A stretch of 36,846 bases of DNA from an uncultured Bacteroidales bacterium (GCA_903887775.1 CAISRB010000025.1:1-36846), one strand, 5' to 3'. Counted from the stretch's first letter, positions 27,301 to 34,248 are shown. Notes: generated by a model not told the origin, from the sequence alone. Translations and numbers: made by a program.

Positions 27301-27719
27301 GACCACGATACCCTCCTGACATCATTACAAACAAGTCCGTCTTTCGTCGTGTAATTCGTAAATGTTTGTCCGTCAAATTTTGTGATCCCCTCTGCCATGG
27401 CCCCTATCCACAGATTGCCCTTATTATCCTCGGTAATATCAAAGATATTTTCTGCTGCGAGGCCATTTGAGGAGTTATAAACTGTAAACTCCCGGCCGTT
27501 GAAGCTGCATAAGCCCGCTCCTGTCCCTATCCACATGATCCCTCTTGAATCCTTGAACACAGCCCGGATAATATCCGAAGGAAGTCCGTCTTCAATCCTG
27601 AAATTCTTTGAATAATAATTCTGGCTGACCGCTGTTATCAAAATTACCATACAGGCATTGAAACAGATCATCCTCAGCAAAATATAAGAATGCTTATAAA
27701 GGAAGGGGCGGATTCTCAT
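24387..27719 (-). CDS. Reg_prop propeller sensor histidine kinase (LytS-type kinase domain)
   Basis: An 1110-residue sensor. It starts with a membrane-targeting signal (hydrophobic 'ICFNACMVILITAVSQ'). Residues about 35-740 are periplasmic two-component-regulator propeller repeats, e.g. 'IEDGLPSDIIRAVFKDSRGIMWIGTGAG' type units: 'GLPSDIIRAVFKDSRG', 'DNKGNLWIGAMAEG', 'DKQDNLWIATSRE', 'DRSGDLWIATDSR'. A Y_Y_Y domain follows (near 'FRYRLLPVIKTWSNYSF'), then one membrane helix ('WWFILLSVICSAAFIAAGL'). The kinase is of the LytS type, with MNPHFIFNAINSIQ (His912), 'MIAQPFIENAIKHGL' and an ATP-binding 'IEDNGIGR'. It should sense an extracytoplasmic ligand, often a glycan, and phosphorylate the regulator encoded just upstream in the same operon (one base between the genes). 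It lacks the fused HTH of hybrid two-component systems. Confidence 0.9.
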   Translation of the reverse strand: MRIRPFLYKHSYILLRMICFNACMVILITAVSQNYYSKNFRIEDGLPSDIIRAVFKDSRGIMWIGTGAGLCSFNGREFTVYNSSNGLAAENIFDITEDNKGNLWIGAMAEGITKFDGQTFTNYTTKDGLVCNDVRRVSWSKKFNVLLVGTNRGCSVFDGKKFYSLSDADVNSVTDSYFVLSFLEKGDYIELHAYVFPKIYRYYPSTHRFFKDQAQQANSPSASPVVGMNGDTVWSWGRKGISVWNNGRKQSFDSLGQPFHLAVDDEKHVWIAAWAEIPSGPEMPGGLYMYDGKKVIRMSEKAGITDAGVWTVYYDSLFHVVWVGTLHQGLFRIPFPCFEWYNPSYFGLSSMKINDIYADKQDNLWIATSREIIRKNKDHQFYIYPNREIKSEQYKTFLKIHPLLCAQQIDKDGSYEKYQKLRAEGKFPYGNPYHSYSTQIKLESIHPPGSLYDPAAYARASFMMSKAKNDTAAICFFAIGEDSQNAVYVSGGFGLNRFIPGPEINKPGCVHIEGNIWVFAFDEADSLFGSSYWDNGIWHCAIYPKLMIPEHFFYRADKENAPLNPIRMISRGNEIWCASRVGGLYLTREGKNYAFSKTDKSLPQSINDICFDGSRNIIVGANNGEVLILSLEGEKLKLLHRLNGKDGIVGKSIRWVQTDTKRNLFVGSDKGLHMINLNELLLTGKPGLHFFPHETGYFDLSGKRAVVDRSGDLWIATDSRLCRILHEQVSKNQVHKAKLILAGLEINNIPIKHFPDYFTDVWFGSPVEGLKLLHEQNNLVFYFDALNYVDANQQRFRYRLLPVIKTWSNYSFDRKAVFTTLRPGNYLLEVESVNPLDQSQVAMLSYHFTIRPPFYFTWWFILLSVICSAAFIAAGLRLKASQIRKEEKQKADIRVELNSVEMKALKAQMNPHFIFNAINSIQSYILSNNVDKALYYLSMFAKLVRKTLENATKEFIPLCEELEYLNFYIELEKMRFEGQFINELDLDENVPLETTMIPPMIAQPFIENAIKHGLLNMQGNALLKLQIKKVNESQYLFIIEDNGIGRKLADKLKQAEALSHVSKGMEITSTRLKLLNENGHSGQYTLKIIDLFNSEGSPSGTRVEITFPLE

Positions 27720-27720
27720 T

Positions 27721-28332
27721 TCAACCTTTTGCTTTTGTAAGCGCTTTTACAAATTCCTCATTGCGCCTGGTGGCTATTTCAAGTTCAACACCGTTTTCAA
27801 GCAGAATTTTATAACCGTCGGTCCGGTTGTAGCTTTTCACAAAATTCATATTAATGATCTTTTCCATCTGGTAACCCGAAAGTGTAGGAAGGGCTATTTT
27901 GGAACTGATGGCAGCCCCTATATTGAGATTACTCAGGAGGGCCTGTATCCTGGCATTATTATTCTCATCCTTTTTCTTCTTTTCATACCTGTTGATCACG
28001 CTCATCAGGTCTGTAAAATCAAGAGGTTTTAACAAATAATCAAAAGCTGCAAACCTGATTGCATCGATGGCATAGTTTTTATAAGCAGTCAGAAAAATGA
28101 TCTCGAAAGTTACGGTCTCAAAGTAGTCAAACAGCTTAAACCCGCTCTCAACCGGCATCTCGATATCGAGAAACACCAGTTCGGGATTGTATTTATGAAT
28201 GGCATAAACCCCTTCCTTTACCGAATCGGCCATGCCAACCACCCTGAGTTTCTCCGGAAGATACCTTTGAACGATCATTTCGAAGGTTTCACGGGCTTTC
28301 TTTTCATCATCGATGATAATGCAAGAGATCAT
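27721..28332 (-). CDS. LytTR-type response regulator with an internally deleted DNA-binding domain
   Basis: A 203-residue protein; family members with receiver plus LytTR are about 240-250. The receiver domain (1-115) is complete: Asp8, Asp9, the phosphoacceptor Asp56 in LVFLDIEMP, Thr82, and Lys102 in LLKP. The LytTR domain begins normally with 'KIALPTLSGYQMEKI' (145-159), but the next residues, INMNFVKSYNRTDGYKILLE, belong to its last third. About 45 residues, including most of the DNA-binding strands, are missing in frame at residue 159/160. Stable DNA binding seems unlikely. The gene comes first in the operon, followed after one base by the sensor kinase. A full -7 box (TATCTTTG) precedes it at 28358-28365. 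Confidence 0.85.
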   Translation of the reverse strand: MISCIIIDDEKKARETFEMIVQRYLPEKLRVVGMADSVKEGVYAIHKYNPELVFLDIEMPVESGFKLFDYFETVTFEIIFLTAYKNYAIDAIRFAAFDYLLKPLDFTDLMSVINRYEKKKKDENNNARIQALLSNLNIGAAISSKIALPTLSGYQMEKIINMNFVKSYNRTDGYKILLENGVELEIATRRNEEFVKALTKAKG

Positions 28333-28357
28333 GGGAAAGGATGAATTAACAAGAAAT

Positions 28358-28365
28358 CAAAGATA
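28358..28365 (-). promoter_or_regulatory. Bacteroidota -7 box (TATCTTTG) of the two-component operon
   Basis: The minus strand reads TATCTTTG, a perfect TAnnTTTG, 26 bases before the ATG at 28332. A clear -33 element is not seen. Confidence 0.5.
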
Positions 28366-28397
28366 AGCTGAAATATTGCTTTGTGAAAGTCCCTTTA

Positions 28398-28649
28398 CTA
28401 AGCGTGGGGAATTCCTGATGAGCGGGGCGATTCAGGAGATGACCGTGAACTGAAGACTCCCTGGCCTGTGAATGTACCGTTCAGCAATGGAAAATCAGGT
28501 TTGGGTACATTGACCGTGCATGAAAAAATGCTGACAATATCTGAAGCCGGATCAAGGTAATTTTCATTCCATTTTACTCCTGGCTCAGCCAAAGTAAATC
28601 CTGGGCACTGCCGATCTAATCTGTTGGTTGCAACTATGTCTTCGTACAA
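28398..28649 (-). CDS. Small unrecognised ORF downstream of the secreted protein gene
   Basis: An 83-residue ORF starting 15 bp after the stop of the gene at 28665. The protein is rich in Pro, Ser and Asn, with two Cys residues (QCPGF, FSCTV), and no signal peptide or known motif. It may be a real small gene, the decayed tail of a longer one, or chance. Without it, the 332 bases from 28333 to 28664 would hold only the -7 box of the two-component operon. Confidence 0.25.
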   Translation of the reverse strand: MYEDIVATNRLDRQCPGFTLAEPGVKWNENYLDPASDIVSIFSCTVNVPKPDFPLLNGTFTGQGVFSSRSSPESPRSSGIPHA

Positions 28650-28664
28650 ACTTATATAGAATTT

Positions 28665-29252
28665 TTAACATCCATCCGGTTGCCAGGATGTTATGAGTTT
28701 AATCCAAATCCTTTCCTTCTTCTCGAATTCTTCATCAAGAAAGGTCTCTCCCGCCGTTTTGACATCCACGGTTTCAAGATCAATATTACCATTGATTTCT
28801 GCGATATTATTGCTTTTAACGCTGCCTGAAACAAATAGGATATAATATTTGCCTGGCCTTAAAAGTAAGGTATACTTTCCGGTCTCATTTGTCGCAGCCC
28901 TGACAATAGCCGGTAATTGCTTGAATCCATTGATATATTTACAGGCAAAAGTTGACAGTGCATCAAAATTGTCCTGATTTTTTTTAATCCTGACAGGATC
29001 TATAGTATTATACTCCACGAGGGAATATTGGGATTTGTTTCTTTGAAAATTTCCAACAACATTGATTATGTCATCGTATTGCGTTGACCTGAGATCAGCT
29101 TCGTTAATGGCATAAATTTCAGATCCCAAATCGGCCTGATTGGCCGGCCCATTTGGGTTTCTGTATGTCACAACGCCCGACAACCTTCCATTTTCAATTG
29201 TGAACGACAGAGTAACAATAAGTATGGCTGTATATAAAAGAAGATTTTTCAT
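28665..29252 (-). CDS. Secreted protein with a carboxypeptidase-regulatory-like beta domain
   Basis: A 195-residue protein with an N-terminal signal (MKNLLLYTAILIVTLSFT). The mature part opens with 'GRLSGVVTYRNPNGPANQADLGSEIYAI' type text: GVVTYRNPNG plus an exposed loop, and later 'TNETGKYTLLLRPGKYYILFVSG', both typical of the CarboxypepD_reg/Cna-B-like fold found in Bacteroidota surface proteins. The middle is mixed and charged. The last residue is a Cys (PDGC). No active site is visible. It is likely an exported, structural or ligand-presenting protein. A -7 box is at 29278-29285. Confidence 0.75.
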   Translation of the reverse strand: MKNLLLYTAILIVTLSFTIENGRLSGVVTYRNPNGPANQADLGSEIYAINEADLRSTQYDDIINVVGNFQRNKSQYSLVEYNTIDPVRIKKNQDNFDALSTFACKYINGFKQLPAIVRAATNETGKYTLLLRPGKYYILFVSGSVKSNNIAEINGNIDLETVDVKTAGETFLDEEFEKKERIWIKLITSWQPDGC

Positions 29253-29277
29253 TACATGTAGTTTTATATTAATTTAC

Positions 29278-29285
29278 CAAAGGTA
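29278..29285 (-). promoter_or_regulatory. Bacteroidota -7 box (TACCTTTG) of the secreted protein gene
   Basis: The minus strand reads TACCTTTG, a perfect TAnnTTTG and the same octamer as before the STAS-kinase gene, about 25 bases from the ATG at 29252. Confidence 0.5.
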
Positions 29286-29374
29286 GTTCTTCTTTAACGG
29301 AGTCTTGTCATGGTTATCAGAAACCATTGGAATGCCCCGGCTATTTTTTCAGGGCGGGACAGTTGATTTTTCAA

Positions 29375-29382
29375 TACTTTTG
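29375..29382 (+). promoter_or_regulatory. Bacteroidota -7 box (TACTTTTG) of the MASE1 kinase gene
   Basis: TACTTTTG is a perfect TAnnTTTG, 31 bases before the ATG at 29414. No TTTG lies at the -33 position. Confidence 0.45.
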
Positions 29383-29413
29383 ACCCGCTAATCAGTTCGC
29401 TTATTATCAGTCT

Positions 29414-31123
29414 ATGAAACGTTTTTTAAGACTCCACACTATACCTGCAGTATTTAAAAAATACAGTGATTACTGGTCTATTTCACTTATTGCAATGGGA
29501 TACCTGGTCCTTTCACTGGCTAATCTCAGTTTTAACGCGGGATCCACAGGAGCTGTCTGGCTTCCCTCGGGATTTTTCCTGTCGGCATTTCTCTTGTACA
29601 AGTCCCGAATGCGTTTTGTACTGGCAGTAGCGTTGTTTACAACCGACTTCTTCATGCGATTTCTGGCAGGTGTCCAGGTGCCGGCGGCAATGATGTTTTC
29701 ACTGACTGTGCTATTCCAGTCCTGGTTCAGCTCCTGGTTACTTTTACGGTATGCCGAGGCCCCTTTTTCCCTCGGCAAAGTAAGAAACCTGATGTATTTT
29801 CTTTTCTTTTCTGTCTTACTCGGTAACGCTGTGTCCTCTGTTATTGCTGCCCTTGCTTCGTATTTTATACAGCATGCATTTTTATGGACGGCATTCAGTT
29901 CATGGTACCTCTCATCCTCATGGGGTAGCATTATCATCACCCCGCTGCTGCTAAGCTGGTCATCCTTCAAAAGCAGTGACTGGAAGAAAATGACATCCAG
30001 GCAGTTTTATGAAGGACTTTTTTTGCTGGGCTCCCTGGTCGTTGTGAGTTATATATTCCATACCTACCTCAGGAACGGTAACCATTTGCTTACTCTCCTG
30101 GATTATTTTCTGTTTCCTTTCCTCATCTGGGCGGCCTTGCGTTTCAGCATCCGCGGGGTCACTCTTTCTTCATTCCTCCTTTCATTCATCATTCTCGGCG
30201 CTATGTCCCTGGACTCATCGAATGAATCGGCGTCCCAGATATGGGATTCGGGCTTTCTCATCAAAGTAAACCTCGCAGCTGTGTCGGTGATAACACTTTT
30301 CATGGCTTCAGTCGTTTTTGAACTGAAGCAGGGAAATGCCGCCCTTGTTGAACGTGAACAGGATCTTCTTCTTGCGAAGCAGAAGGCCGAGGAAGCAAGC
30401 AGGTTTAAAAGCTTACTGCTTCTGAATATCAGCCATGAATTGCGTACCCCTCTCAACGGCATACTAGGCTTTTCGGGACTTCTCAGTGAAATACTTGAAA
30501 ATAAGGAACATAAATCCATGGCGAAGGACATCTCCCTTTCTGGTAAACGTCTGCTGTATACGCTGAGTACAATGATGGAATTCTCAAAGGTGGAATCAGA
30601 AAACCTGCATCCCGAATTTATTGTTGCCGATATAAGTGCTCTCATTGCTCCCGTGCTTAGGCAGTATGAAGGAACACTGAGCGACAAGAACCTAAACCTT
30701 GAAACATCCATAAGACCGGGTATTTCGGCCTTCATTGACCCTGGCCTTTTCAGTAATTCCCTGTCTTATCTTCTGGATAATGCGATTAAATTTACAACCG
30801 AAGGAAGCATTACAGTAAAGGTGGACCGTGAAGATGCGGATGGCTGCTCTTATGCATCAGTCATGATCAGCGATACCGGGATTGGGATCCCGAAGGAACA
30901 GATCAAAACCATTTTTGATCCCTTCAGGCAGGGAAACGAAGGACTTTCGCGCAGTTACGAAGGAGCCGGACTCGGGCTTACTCTCTGCAGGAAATTCGTC
31001 ACCCTGATGAATGGTGAGATCAGGGTCGAAAGCCAGCCAGGAAAGGGCTCGACCTTTACACTGCTCTTCCCTCTGGCAGAGCCCGAAACCAAAACCCCTG
31101 AACTACCATTCCCGGTAGCATAA
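29414..31123 (+). CDS. MASE1-domain sensor histidine kinase
   Basis: A 569-residue inner-membrane sensor. Residues about 20-300 form a MASE1 domain of eight or so helices, with 'GAVWLPSGFFLSAFLLYK' and 'SWYLSSSWGSIIITPLLLSW'. A short coiled linker ('ALVEREQDLLLAKQKAEEAS') leads to the HisKA domain with ISHELRTPLNGILGF (His341). The HATPase domain has SYLLDNAIKFT (N box), 'ISDTGIGIPKEQI' (G1), 'IFDPFRQG' (F box) and 'GAGLGLTLCRKF' (G2). It lacks PAS and receiver domains. No response regulator gene is adjacent on this strand, so it is an orphan kinase. It ends 92 bp before the arsR gene. Confidence 0.92.
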   Translation: MKRFLRLHTIPAVFKKYSDYWSISLIAMGYLVLSLANLSFNAGSTGAVWLPSGFFLSAFLLYKSRMRFVLAVALFTTDFFMRFLAGVQVPAAMMFSLTVLFQSWFSSWLLLRYAEAPFSLGKVRNLMYFLFFSVLLGNAVSSVIAALASYFIQHAFLWTAFSSWYLSSSWGSIIITPLLLSWSSFKSSDWKKMTSRQFYEGLFLLGSLVVVSYIFHTYLRNGNHLLTLLDYFLFPFLIWAALRFSIRGVTLSSFLLSFIILGAMSLDSSNESASQIWDSGFLIKVNLAAVSVITLFMASVVFELKQGNAALVEREQDLLLAKQKAEEASRFKSLLLLNISHELRTPLNGILGFSGLLSEILENKEHKSMAKDISLSGKRLLYTLSTMMEFSKVESENLHPEFIVADISALIAPVLRQYEGTLSDKNLNLETSIRPGISAFIDPGLFSNSLSYLLDNAIKFTTEGSITVKVDREDADGCSYASVMISDTGIGIPKEQIKTIFDPFRQGNEGLSRSYEGAGLGLTLCRKFVTLMNGEIRVESQPGKGSTFTLLFPLAEPETKTPELPFPVA

Positions 31124-31157
31124 CATCAGGTATGCGATTCTTTTAAATAAAAATATT

Positions 31158-31203
31158 TGACGTATTATTACGTCGTTATAAAATACAACGTATATTTGCG
31201 TCA
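31158..31203 (+). promoter_or_regulatory. arsR: Inverted-repeat operator cluster before arsR-hgcAB
   Basis: GACGTA-TTAT-TACGTC (31159-31174) is a perfect 6-bp inverted repeat. A second, looser pair follows: AACGTA near 31187-31192 and TGCGTCA at 31197-31203, so four ACGT-type half-sites lie within 46 bp. The cluster overlaps the -7 box at 31191-31198. This is the expected place and form of an ArsR-family operator, and it suggests autorepression. Confidence 0.65.
31191..31198 (+). promoter_or_regulatory. Bacteroidota -7 box (TATATTTG) of the arsR-hgcAB-acr3-arsC unit
   Basis: TATATTTG is a perfect TAnnTTTG, 17 bases before the arsR ATG at 31216, and lies between the half-sites of the second operator copy. 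Expected transcription start is around 31204, giving a very short leader. Confidence 0.55.
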
Positions 31204-31215
31204 TAATATATTGAG

Positions 31216-31551
31216 ATGGCATATTCAAAAACAGACCTATTCGAACAGAAACTGAGTTCCGCTTCTGTTCTCTTTAAAGCACTCGCTCACCCGGCCAGGC
31301 TTGCCATACTGCAGTACCTGGCTGAAACCAAAGCTTGCATGACAGGGGACATCTGCGATGAGCTTCCCTTAAGCCGGACAACGGTAAACCAGCATTTGAA
31401 GGAATTGAAAGATGCCGGGTTGATCCGGGGGCAGGTCGATGGGGTTAAAGTGAATTACTGCCTGGACCCGAAAAACATATGCGAACTTGGCAGGGTTTTC
31501 AAACAGTTTTTCGAAGTTATTAATGTTCAGGGCACACTTAATTGCAAATAG
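31216..31551 (+). CDS. arsR: ArsR-family metal(loid)-sensing repressor
   Basis: A 111-residue winged-helix protein. 'ASVLFKALAHPARLAILQYL' is the typical ArsR opening; 'SRTTVNQHLKELKDAGLI' is the recognition helix, followed by the wing 'GQVDGVKVNYCL'. Five Cys residues are present: Cys41 and Cys47 in KACMTGDIC just before the recognition helix (the place of the ELCVCDL metal site in classical ArsR), Cys82, Cys89, and Cys110 at the penultimate position. These offer several possible As(III) or Hg(II) sites. Family members repress their own operon until the metal binds. The inverted repeats in front fit this. ArsR-like genes are known next to hgcAB in some Hg-methylating deltaproteobacteria. It is the first gene of the hgcAB/arsenic unit. 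Confidence 0.92.
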   Translation: MAYSKTDLFEQKLSSASVLFKALAHPARLAILQYLAETKACMTGDICDELPLSRTTVNQHLKELKDAGLIRGQVDGVKVNYCLDPKNICELGRVFKQFFEVINVQGTLNCK

Positions 31552-31582
31552 CGTACTTAACAACTGATTGATATGGAAGACC

Positions 31583-31792
31583 ATGAAAAAAACGGGACAG
31601 GCTTTCAGAACCCCGAAAAAGGGAGCGATTGTGGCTGCTCTTGGGATAGTGGCTTTCAAGCTAACCCACAAACCGCCACTGGAAACTGCAAAGAAGGCAT
31701 GTTGTGCGTTAGGTTCATCAGCCAGCTGTGATACAACAAAGAAAGCCGGTTGCGATACCACGAAAAATTCATCCTGTTGTCCGAAAAAATAG
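31583..31792 (+). CDS. Small Cys-rich protein between arsR and hgcA
   Basis: From the ATG at 31583 this is a 69-residue ORF. It begins with a basic segment (MKKTGQAFRTPKKG), then a short hydrophobic stretch AIVAALGIVAFKLT that could anchor it in the membrane, then a Cys-rich tail with 'ACCALGSSASCDTTKKAGCD' and SSCCPKK at the end: seven Cys, two of them in pairs (CC). The repeated unit C-D-T-T-K appears twice. I do not recognise the family. A metal-binding or metal-delivery role would fit its place, but is inference. An alternative ATG at 31573 in another frame gives 52 residues with other Cys (SDCGCS); the frame listed is longer and ends just at the next ribosome site. The stop codon overlaps the strong Shine-Dalgarno site at 31792. 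Confidence 0.5.
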   Translation: MKKTGQAFRTPKKGAIVAALGIVAFKLTHKPPLETAKKACCALGSSASCDTTKKAGCDTTKNSSCCPKK

Positions 31793-31852
31793 AGGAGCGA
31801 AATCATGAATACATGGATCAACCAGGCACTGAGCGTTGAACATGCTGGCTGA
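31792..31852 (+). promoter_or_regulatory. Strong Shine-Dalgarno site and 15-codon leader ORF overlapping hgcA start
   Basis: GAGGAG (31792-31797) lies seven bases before the ATG at 31805. That ATG opens MNTWINQALSVEHAG and then stops at 31850-31852. The hgcA reading frame opens in a different frame at 31833 and has possible starts at TTG 31836 and ATG 31842, both inside this ORF. The arrangement suggests translational coupling, or else a frameshift that cut the true hgcA N-terminus. Confidence 0.45.
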
Positions 31853-32879
31853 TTACATCACCGGATCATTGACAACGACTGCCGGGACTGTACCCCGGAT
31901 CTCGACTTCCTGGAGTATTCAGGACATTTTGAATACCATCAGGGTCAGATGGGCAATAGGTCGCATGAATTATAAAGTTGAGCCGGGATTGTATGCGGTA
32001 GGAAATCCTCATACAAACTCTGATGTGTTCGTCACCTGCAATTTCAAACTTACTTTTGACCATGTAAGGAAAGCGCTTGCCGGAATGGATGCCTGGATGC
32101 TTGTATTGGATACAAAGGGGATCAATGTCTGGTGTGCGGCCGGCAAAGGGACATTTGGGACTAAGGAACTAATAAGTAGGATTGGCAAGGTCGAACTGGG
32201 CAAATGTATTTCTCATCGCCGGGTTATCGTTCCTCAGCTCGGAGCTACAGGTGTTTCTGCTCATGAAGTCAAAGAACAAACCGGGTTCCGCGTGGTTTAC
32301 GGGCCAGTCAGAGCATCGGATATCGGTGAATTCATGAAACATGGGATGAAAGCCACACAGGAGATGCGTACAGTGCAATTTCCATTATGGGAACGCTTAA
32401 AACTCATCCCAGTTGAGCTTTCCTACGGGAAATATTATCTTTTTCTGATACCGGCATTGTTCATTCTTTTATCGGGGATGAACCGCAGGGGATACTCTCC
32501 TGACCTTGCTGTTACTGATGGCCTCAGGGCAACTTTAAACCTTTTCGTGGCATATATTGCAGGGCTTGTAATAACACCCATGTTTCTTCCCTGGATCCCT
32601 TTCCGCCGCTTTGCCCTCAAAGGATTATTGGTTGGCTGGGTTGCAGCCCTGTTGCTTTCCCGGTTTCATTTGACCGGTGTCAACCTGGTTGAAATAGTTT
32701 CCTGGTTCCTGATGATAGGGGGCCTCACTTCCTTCCTGGCGATGAATTTCACCGGAAGCACTACGTTTACATCTCTTTCGGGTGTGCAAAAGGAAATGAA
32801 GACTGCTTTGCCCCTGCAGATCGGCATGGCCGCACTGGGAGTTGTTTTATGGATCGTTTCAAAATTTTTTGCATTATGA
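31842..32879 (+). CDS. hgcA: Mercury methylation corrinoid protein HgcA
   Basis: From the ATG at 31842 the protein has 345 residues (347 if TTG 31836 is used). Residues about 28-185 are the corrinoid-binding domain: 'RWAIGRMNYKVEPGLYAVGNP', 'NFKLTF', and the cap-helix signature INVWCAAGKGTFGT with Cys98, the ligand that holds the cobalt of the corrinoid. 'SHRRVIVPQLGA' and 'GFRVVYGPVRASD' follow. Residues about 197-343 hold five membrane helices, with the diagnostic NFTGSTTFTSLSG between the last two. HgcA passes a methyl group from a methyl-corrinoid to Hg(II), making methylmercury, at the inner membrane. The first two codons of hgcB overlap its stop (ATGA). The full membrane domain separates it from the CdhD/CdhE-type corrinoid proteins of acetyl-CoA synthesis. 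Confidence 0.95.
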   Translation: MLADYITGSLTTTAGTVPRISTSWSIQDILNTIRVRWAIGRMNYKVEPGLYAVGNPHTNSDVFVTCNFKLTFDHVRKALAGMDAWMLVLDTKGINVWCAAGKGTFGTKELISRIGKVELGKCISHRRVIVPQLGATGVSAHEVKEQTGFRVVYGPVRASDIGEFMKHGMKATQEMRTVQFPLWERLKLIPVELSYGKYYLFLIPALFILLSGMNRRGYSPDLAVTDGLRATLNLFVAYIAGLVITPMFLPWIPFRRFALKGLLVGWVAALLLSRFHLTGVNLVEIVSWFLMIGGLTSFLAMNFTGSTTFTSLSGVQKEMKTALPLQIGMAALGVVLWIVSKFFAL

Positions 32880-33172
32880 ATGGATTTGTTTATCTGAGCA
32901 ATGTGGTCACCCTTGAGCTTGATAGTGCGAAATGCAAGGGCTGCATGATGTGTACGATTGTTTGCCCACACGAAGTATTCTCAATCGTCCATAAAAAATC
33001 AGTTATCGTGAACAGGGATCTTTGCATGGAATGCGGAGCATGTGCCAGGAACTGTCCTGAGGGAGCTGTTAAAGTCAAATCAGGAGTAGGCTGTGCTGCC
33101 GGGATCATCAATGGCCTACTCAGGGGTACTGAGCCAACCTGCGACTGCGGTGAAGGCGGGAGTTGTTGTTAA
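32876..33172 (+). CDS. hgcB: Mercury methylation ferredoxin HgcB
   Basis: I use the ATG at 32876, which overlaps the hgcA stop codon by four bases (ATGA); the upstream extension from 32849 lies within hgcA. The result is 98 residues. It has two 4Fe-4S motifs: Cys20, 23, 26, 30 followed by Pro (CKGCMMCTIVCP), and Cys50, 53, 56, 60 followed by Pro (CMECGACARNCP). Then comes GVGCAAG with Cys73, the extra Cys conserved in HgcB, and a C-terminal Cys pair (Cys97-Cys98), with CDC before it at 89-91. HgcB returns the HgcA corrinoid to Co(I), and its Cys pair is thought to bind and hand over Hg(II). The opening YLSNVVTLELD also fits the family. Confidence 0.95.
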   Translation: MNGFVYLSNVVTLELDSAKCKGCMMCTIVCPHEVFSIVHKKSVIVNRDLCMECGACARNCPEGAVKVKSGVGCAAGIINGLLRGTEPTCDCGEGGSCC

Positions 33173-33204
33173 TCTGAAAATGTCTGAAAATTAATTCTTT
33201 TAAG

Positions 33205-34248
33205 ATGCAAAAACATTTGAAATTTCTCGACCGGTATTTAACCTTATGGATTTTTGTTGCCATGATTGTTGGTGTTTTTTCCGGATATCTTTTTCCGTCA
33301 ATTGTAGGTTTCTGGAATCATTTTCAGACCGGTACGACCAATATCCCCATTGCAATAGGATTAATCCTGATGATGTACCCGCCCCTTGCCAAAGTGAGGT
33401 ATGAAGAACTGGGTGATGTATTTAAAAACCTTAAAATTCTTTCTGTTTCTCTGGTTCAGAACTGGATTATTGGTCCCATATTTATGTTCCTGCTCGCAAT
33501 CGTATTTCTTCGTGCTTATCCGGAATACATGGCCGGATTGATACTGATAGGATTGGCAAGATGCATAGCCATGGTGATCGTCTGGAATGATCTGGCAAAA
33601 GGAGATCGGGAATACTGTGCAGGATTGGTTGCTTTCAATTCCATTTTTCAGGTGTTGTTCTTTTCAATTTATGCTTATATTTTCCTCACAATCCTTCCTT
33701 CATGGCTGGGATTAAAGACCTTTACAGTCGATATCACCATCGGTCAGATTGCTAAAAGTGTTTTCATTTATCTTGGGATACCCTTCATTGCCGGTATCAT
33801 TACAAGATTCAGTTTGATCAGGTTGAAAAGTAAAGATTGGTATGAGCAAAAATTTATCCCCAAAATCAGCCCGATTACCCTGGTTGCATTGCTTTTCACA
33901 ATCATCGTAATGTTCTCCCTGAAAGGGGAATATATTGTAAAGATTCCGATGGATGTAGTCCGAATAGCAATTCCATTGGTGATTTATTTTGTGGTGATGT
34001 TCATCGTTTCCTTCTTTATCGGAAAACGTATAGGAGCAGGTTACGAGAAAACAGCCACCCTTTCGTTCACTGCAGCAAGTAACAATTTTGAATTGGCTAT
34101 TGCAGTTGCGGTGGCAATCTTCGGAATTAACTCCGGGGTGGCCTTTGCTGCCGTGATCGGGCCTCTTGTTGAAGTACCTGTATTGATCAGTCTGGTCAAT
34201 GTATCATTCTTCTTTCAACGGAAGTATTTTACAAAAGAAATCAGGTAG
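33205..34248 (+). CDS. acr3: ACR3-type arsenite efflux permease
   Basis: A 347-residue protein with about ten membrane helices. It has '[21 protein letters not shown]' at the start, [14 protein letters not shown], '[15 protein letters not shown]', and the signature [19 protein letters not shown] with the conserved Cys in the fourth helix; a later helix has '[20 protein letters not shown]'. These are landmarks of ACR3 arsenite exporters, which pump As(III) out using the proton gradient. It starts 32 bp after hgcB on the same strand, so it belongs to the same unit. It is not known to move mercury. Confidence 0.93.
   Translation: MQKHLKFLDRYLTLWIFVAMIVGVFSGYLFPSIVGFWNHFQTGTTNIPIAIGLILMMYPPLAKVRYEELGDVFKNLKILSVSLVQNWIIGPIFMFLLAIVFLRAYPEYMAGLILIGLARCIAMVIVWNDLAKGDREYCAGLVAFNSIFQVLFFSIYAYIFLTILPSWLGLKTFTVDITIGQIAKSVFIYLGIPFIAGIITRFSLIRLKSKDWYEQKFIPKISPITLVALLFTIIVMFSLKGEYIVKIPMDVVRIAIPLVIYFVVMFIVSFFIGKRIGAGYEKTATLSFTAASNNFELAIAVAVAIFGINSGVAFAAVIGPLVEVPVLISLVNVSFFFQRKYFTKEIR

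Noticed and set aside
30103-30735. A 210-residue minus-strand ORF
   Set aside because: It is antisense to the MASE1 histidine kinase; its Ser/Arg-rich composition is that of a shadow frame.
31369-31821. A 150-residue minus-strand ORF across arsR and the Cys-rich gene
   Set aside because: It is antisense to arsR, has no recognisable domain, and its repeated 'FFVVSQ' arises from the C-D-T-T-K repeat on the other strand.
31842-33172. Corrinoid protein plus ferredoxin as part of the acetyl-CoA synthase (Wood-Ljungdahl) pathway
   Set aside because: The corrinoid protein has the HgcA signature NVWCAAGK and a C-terminal membrane domain, and no carbonyl-branch genes are near.
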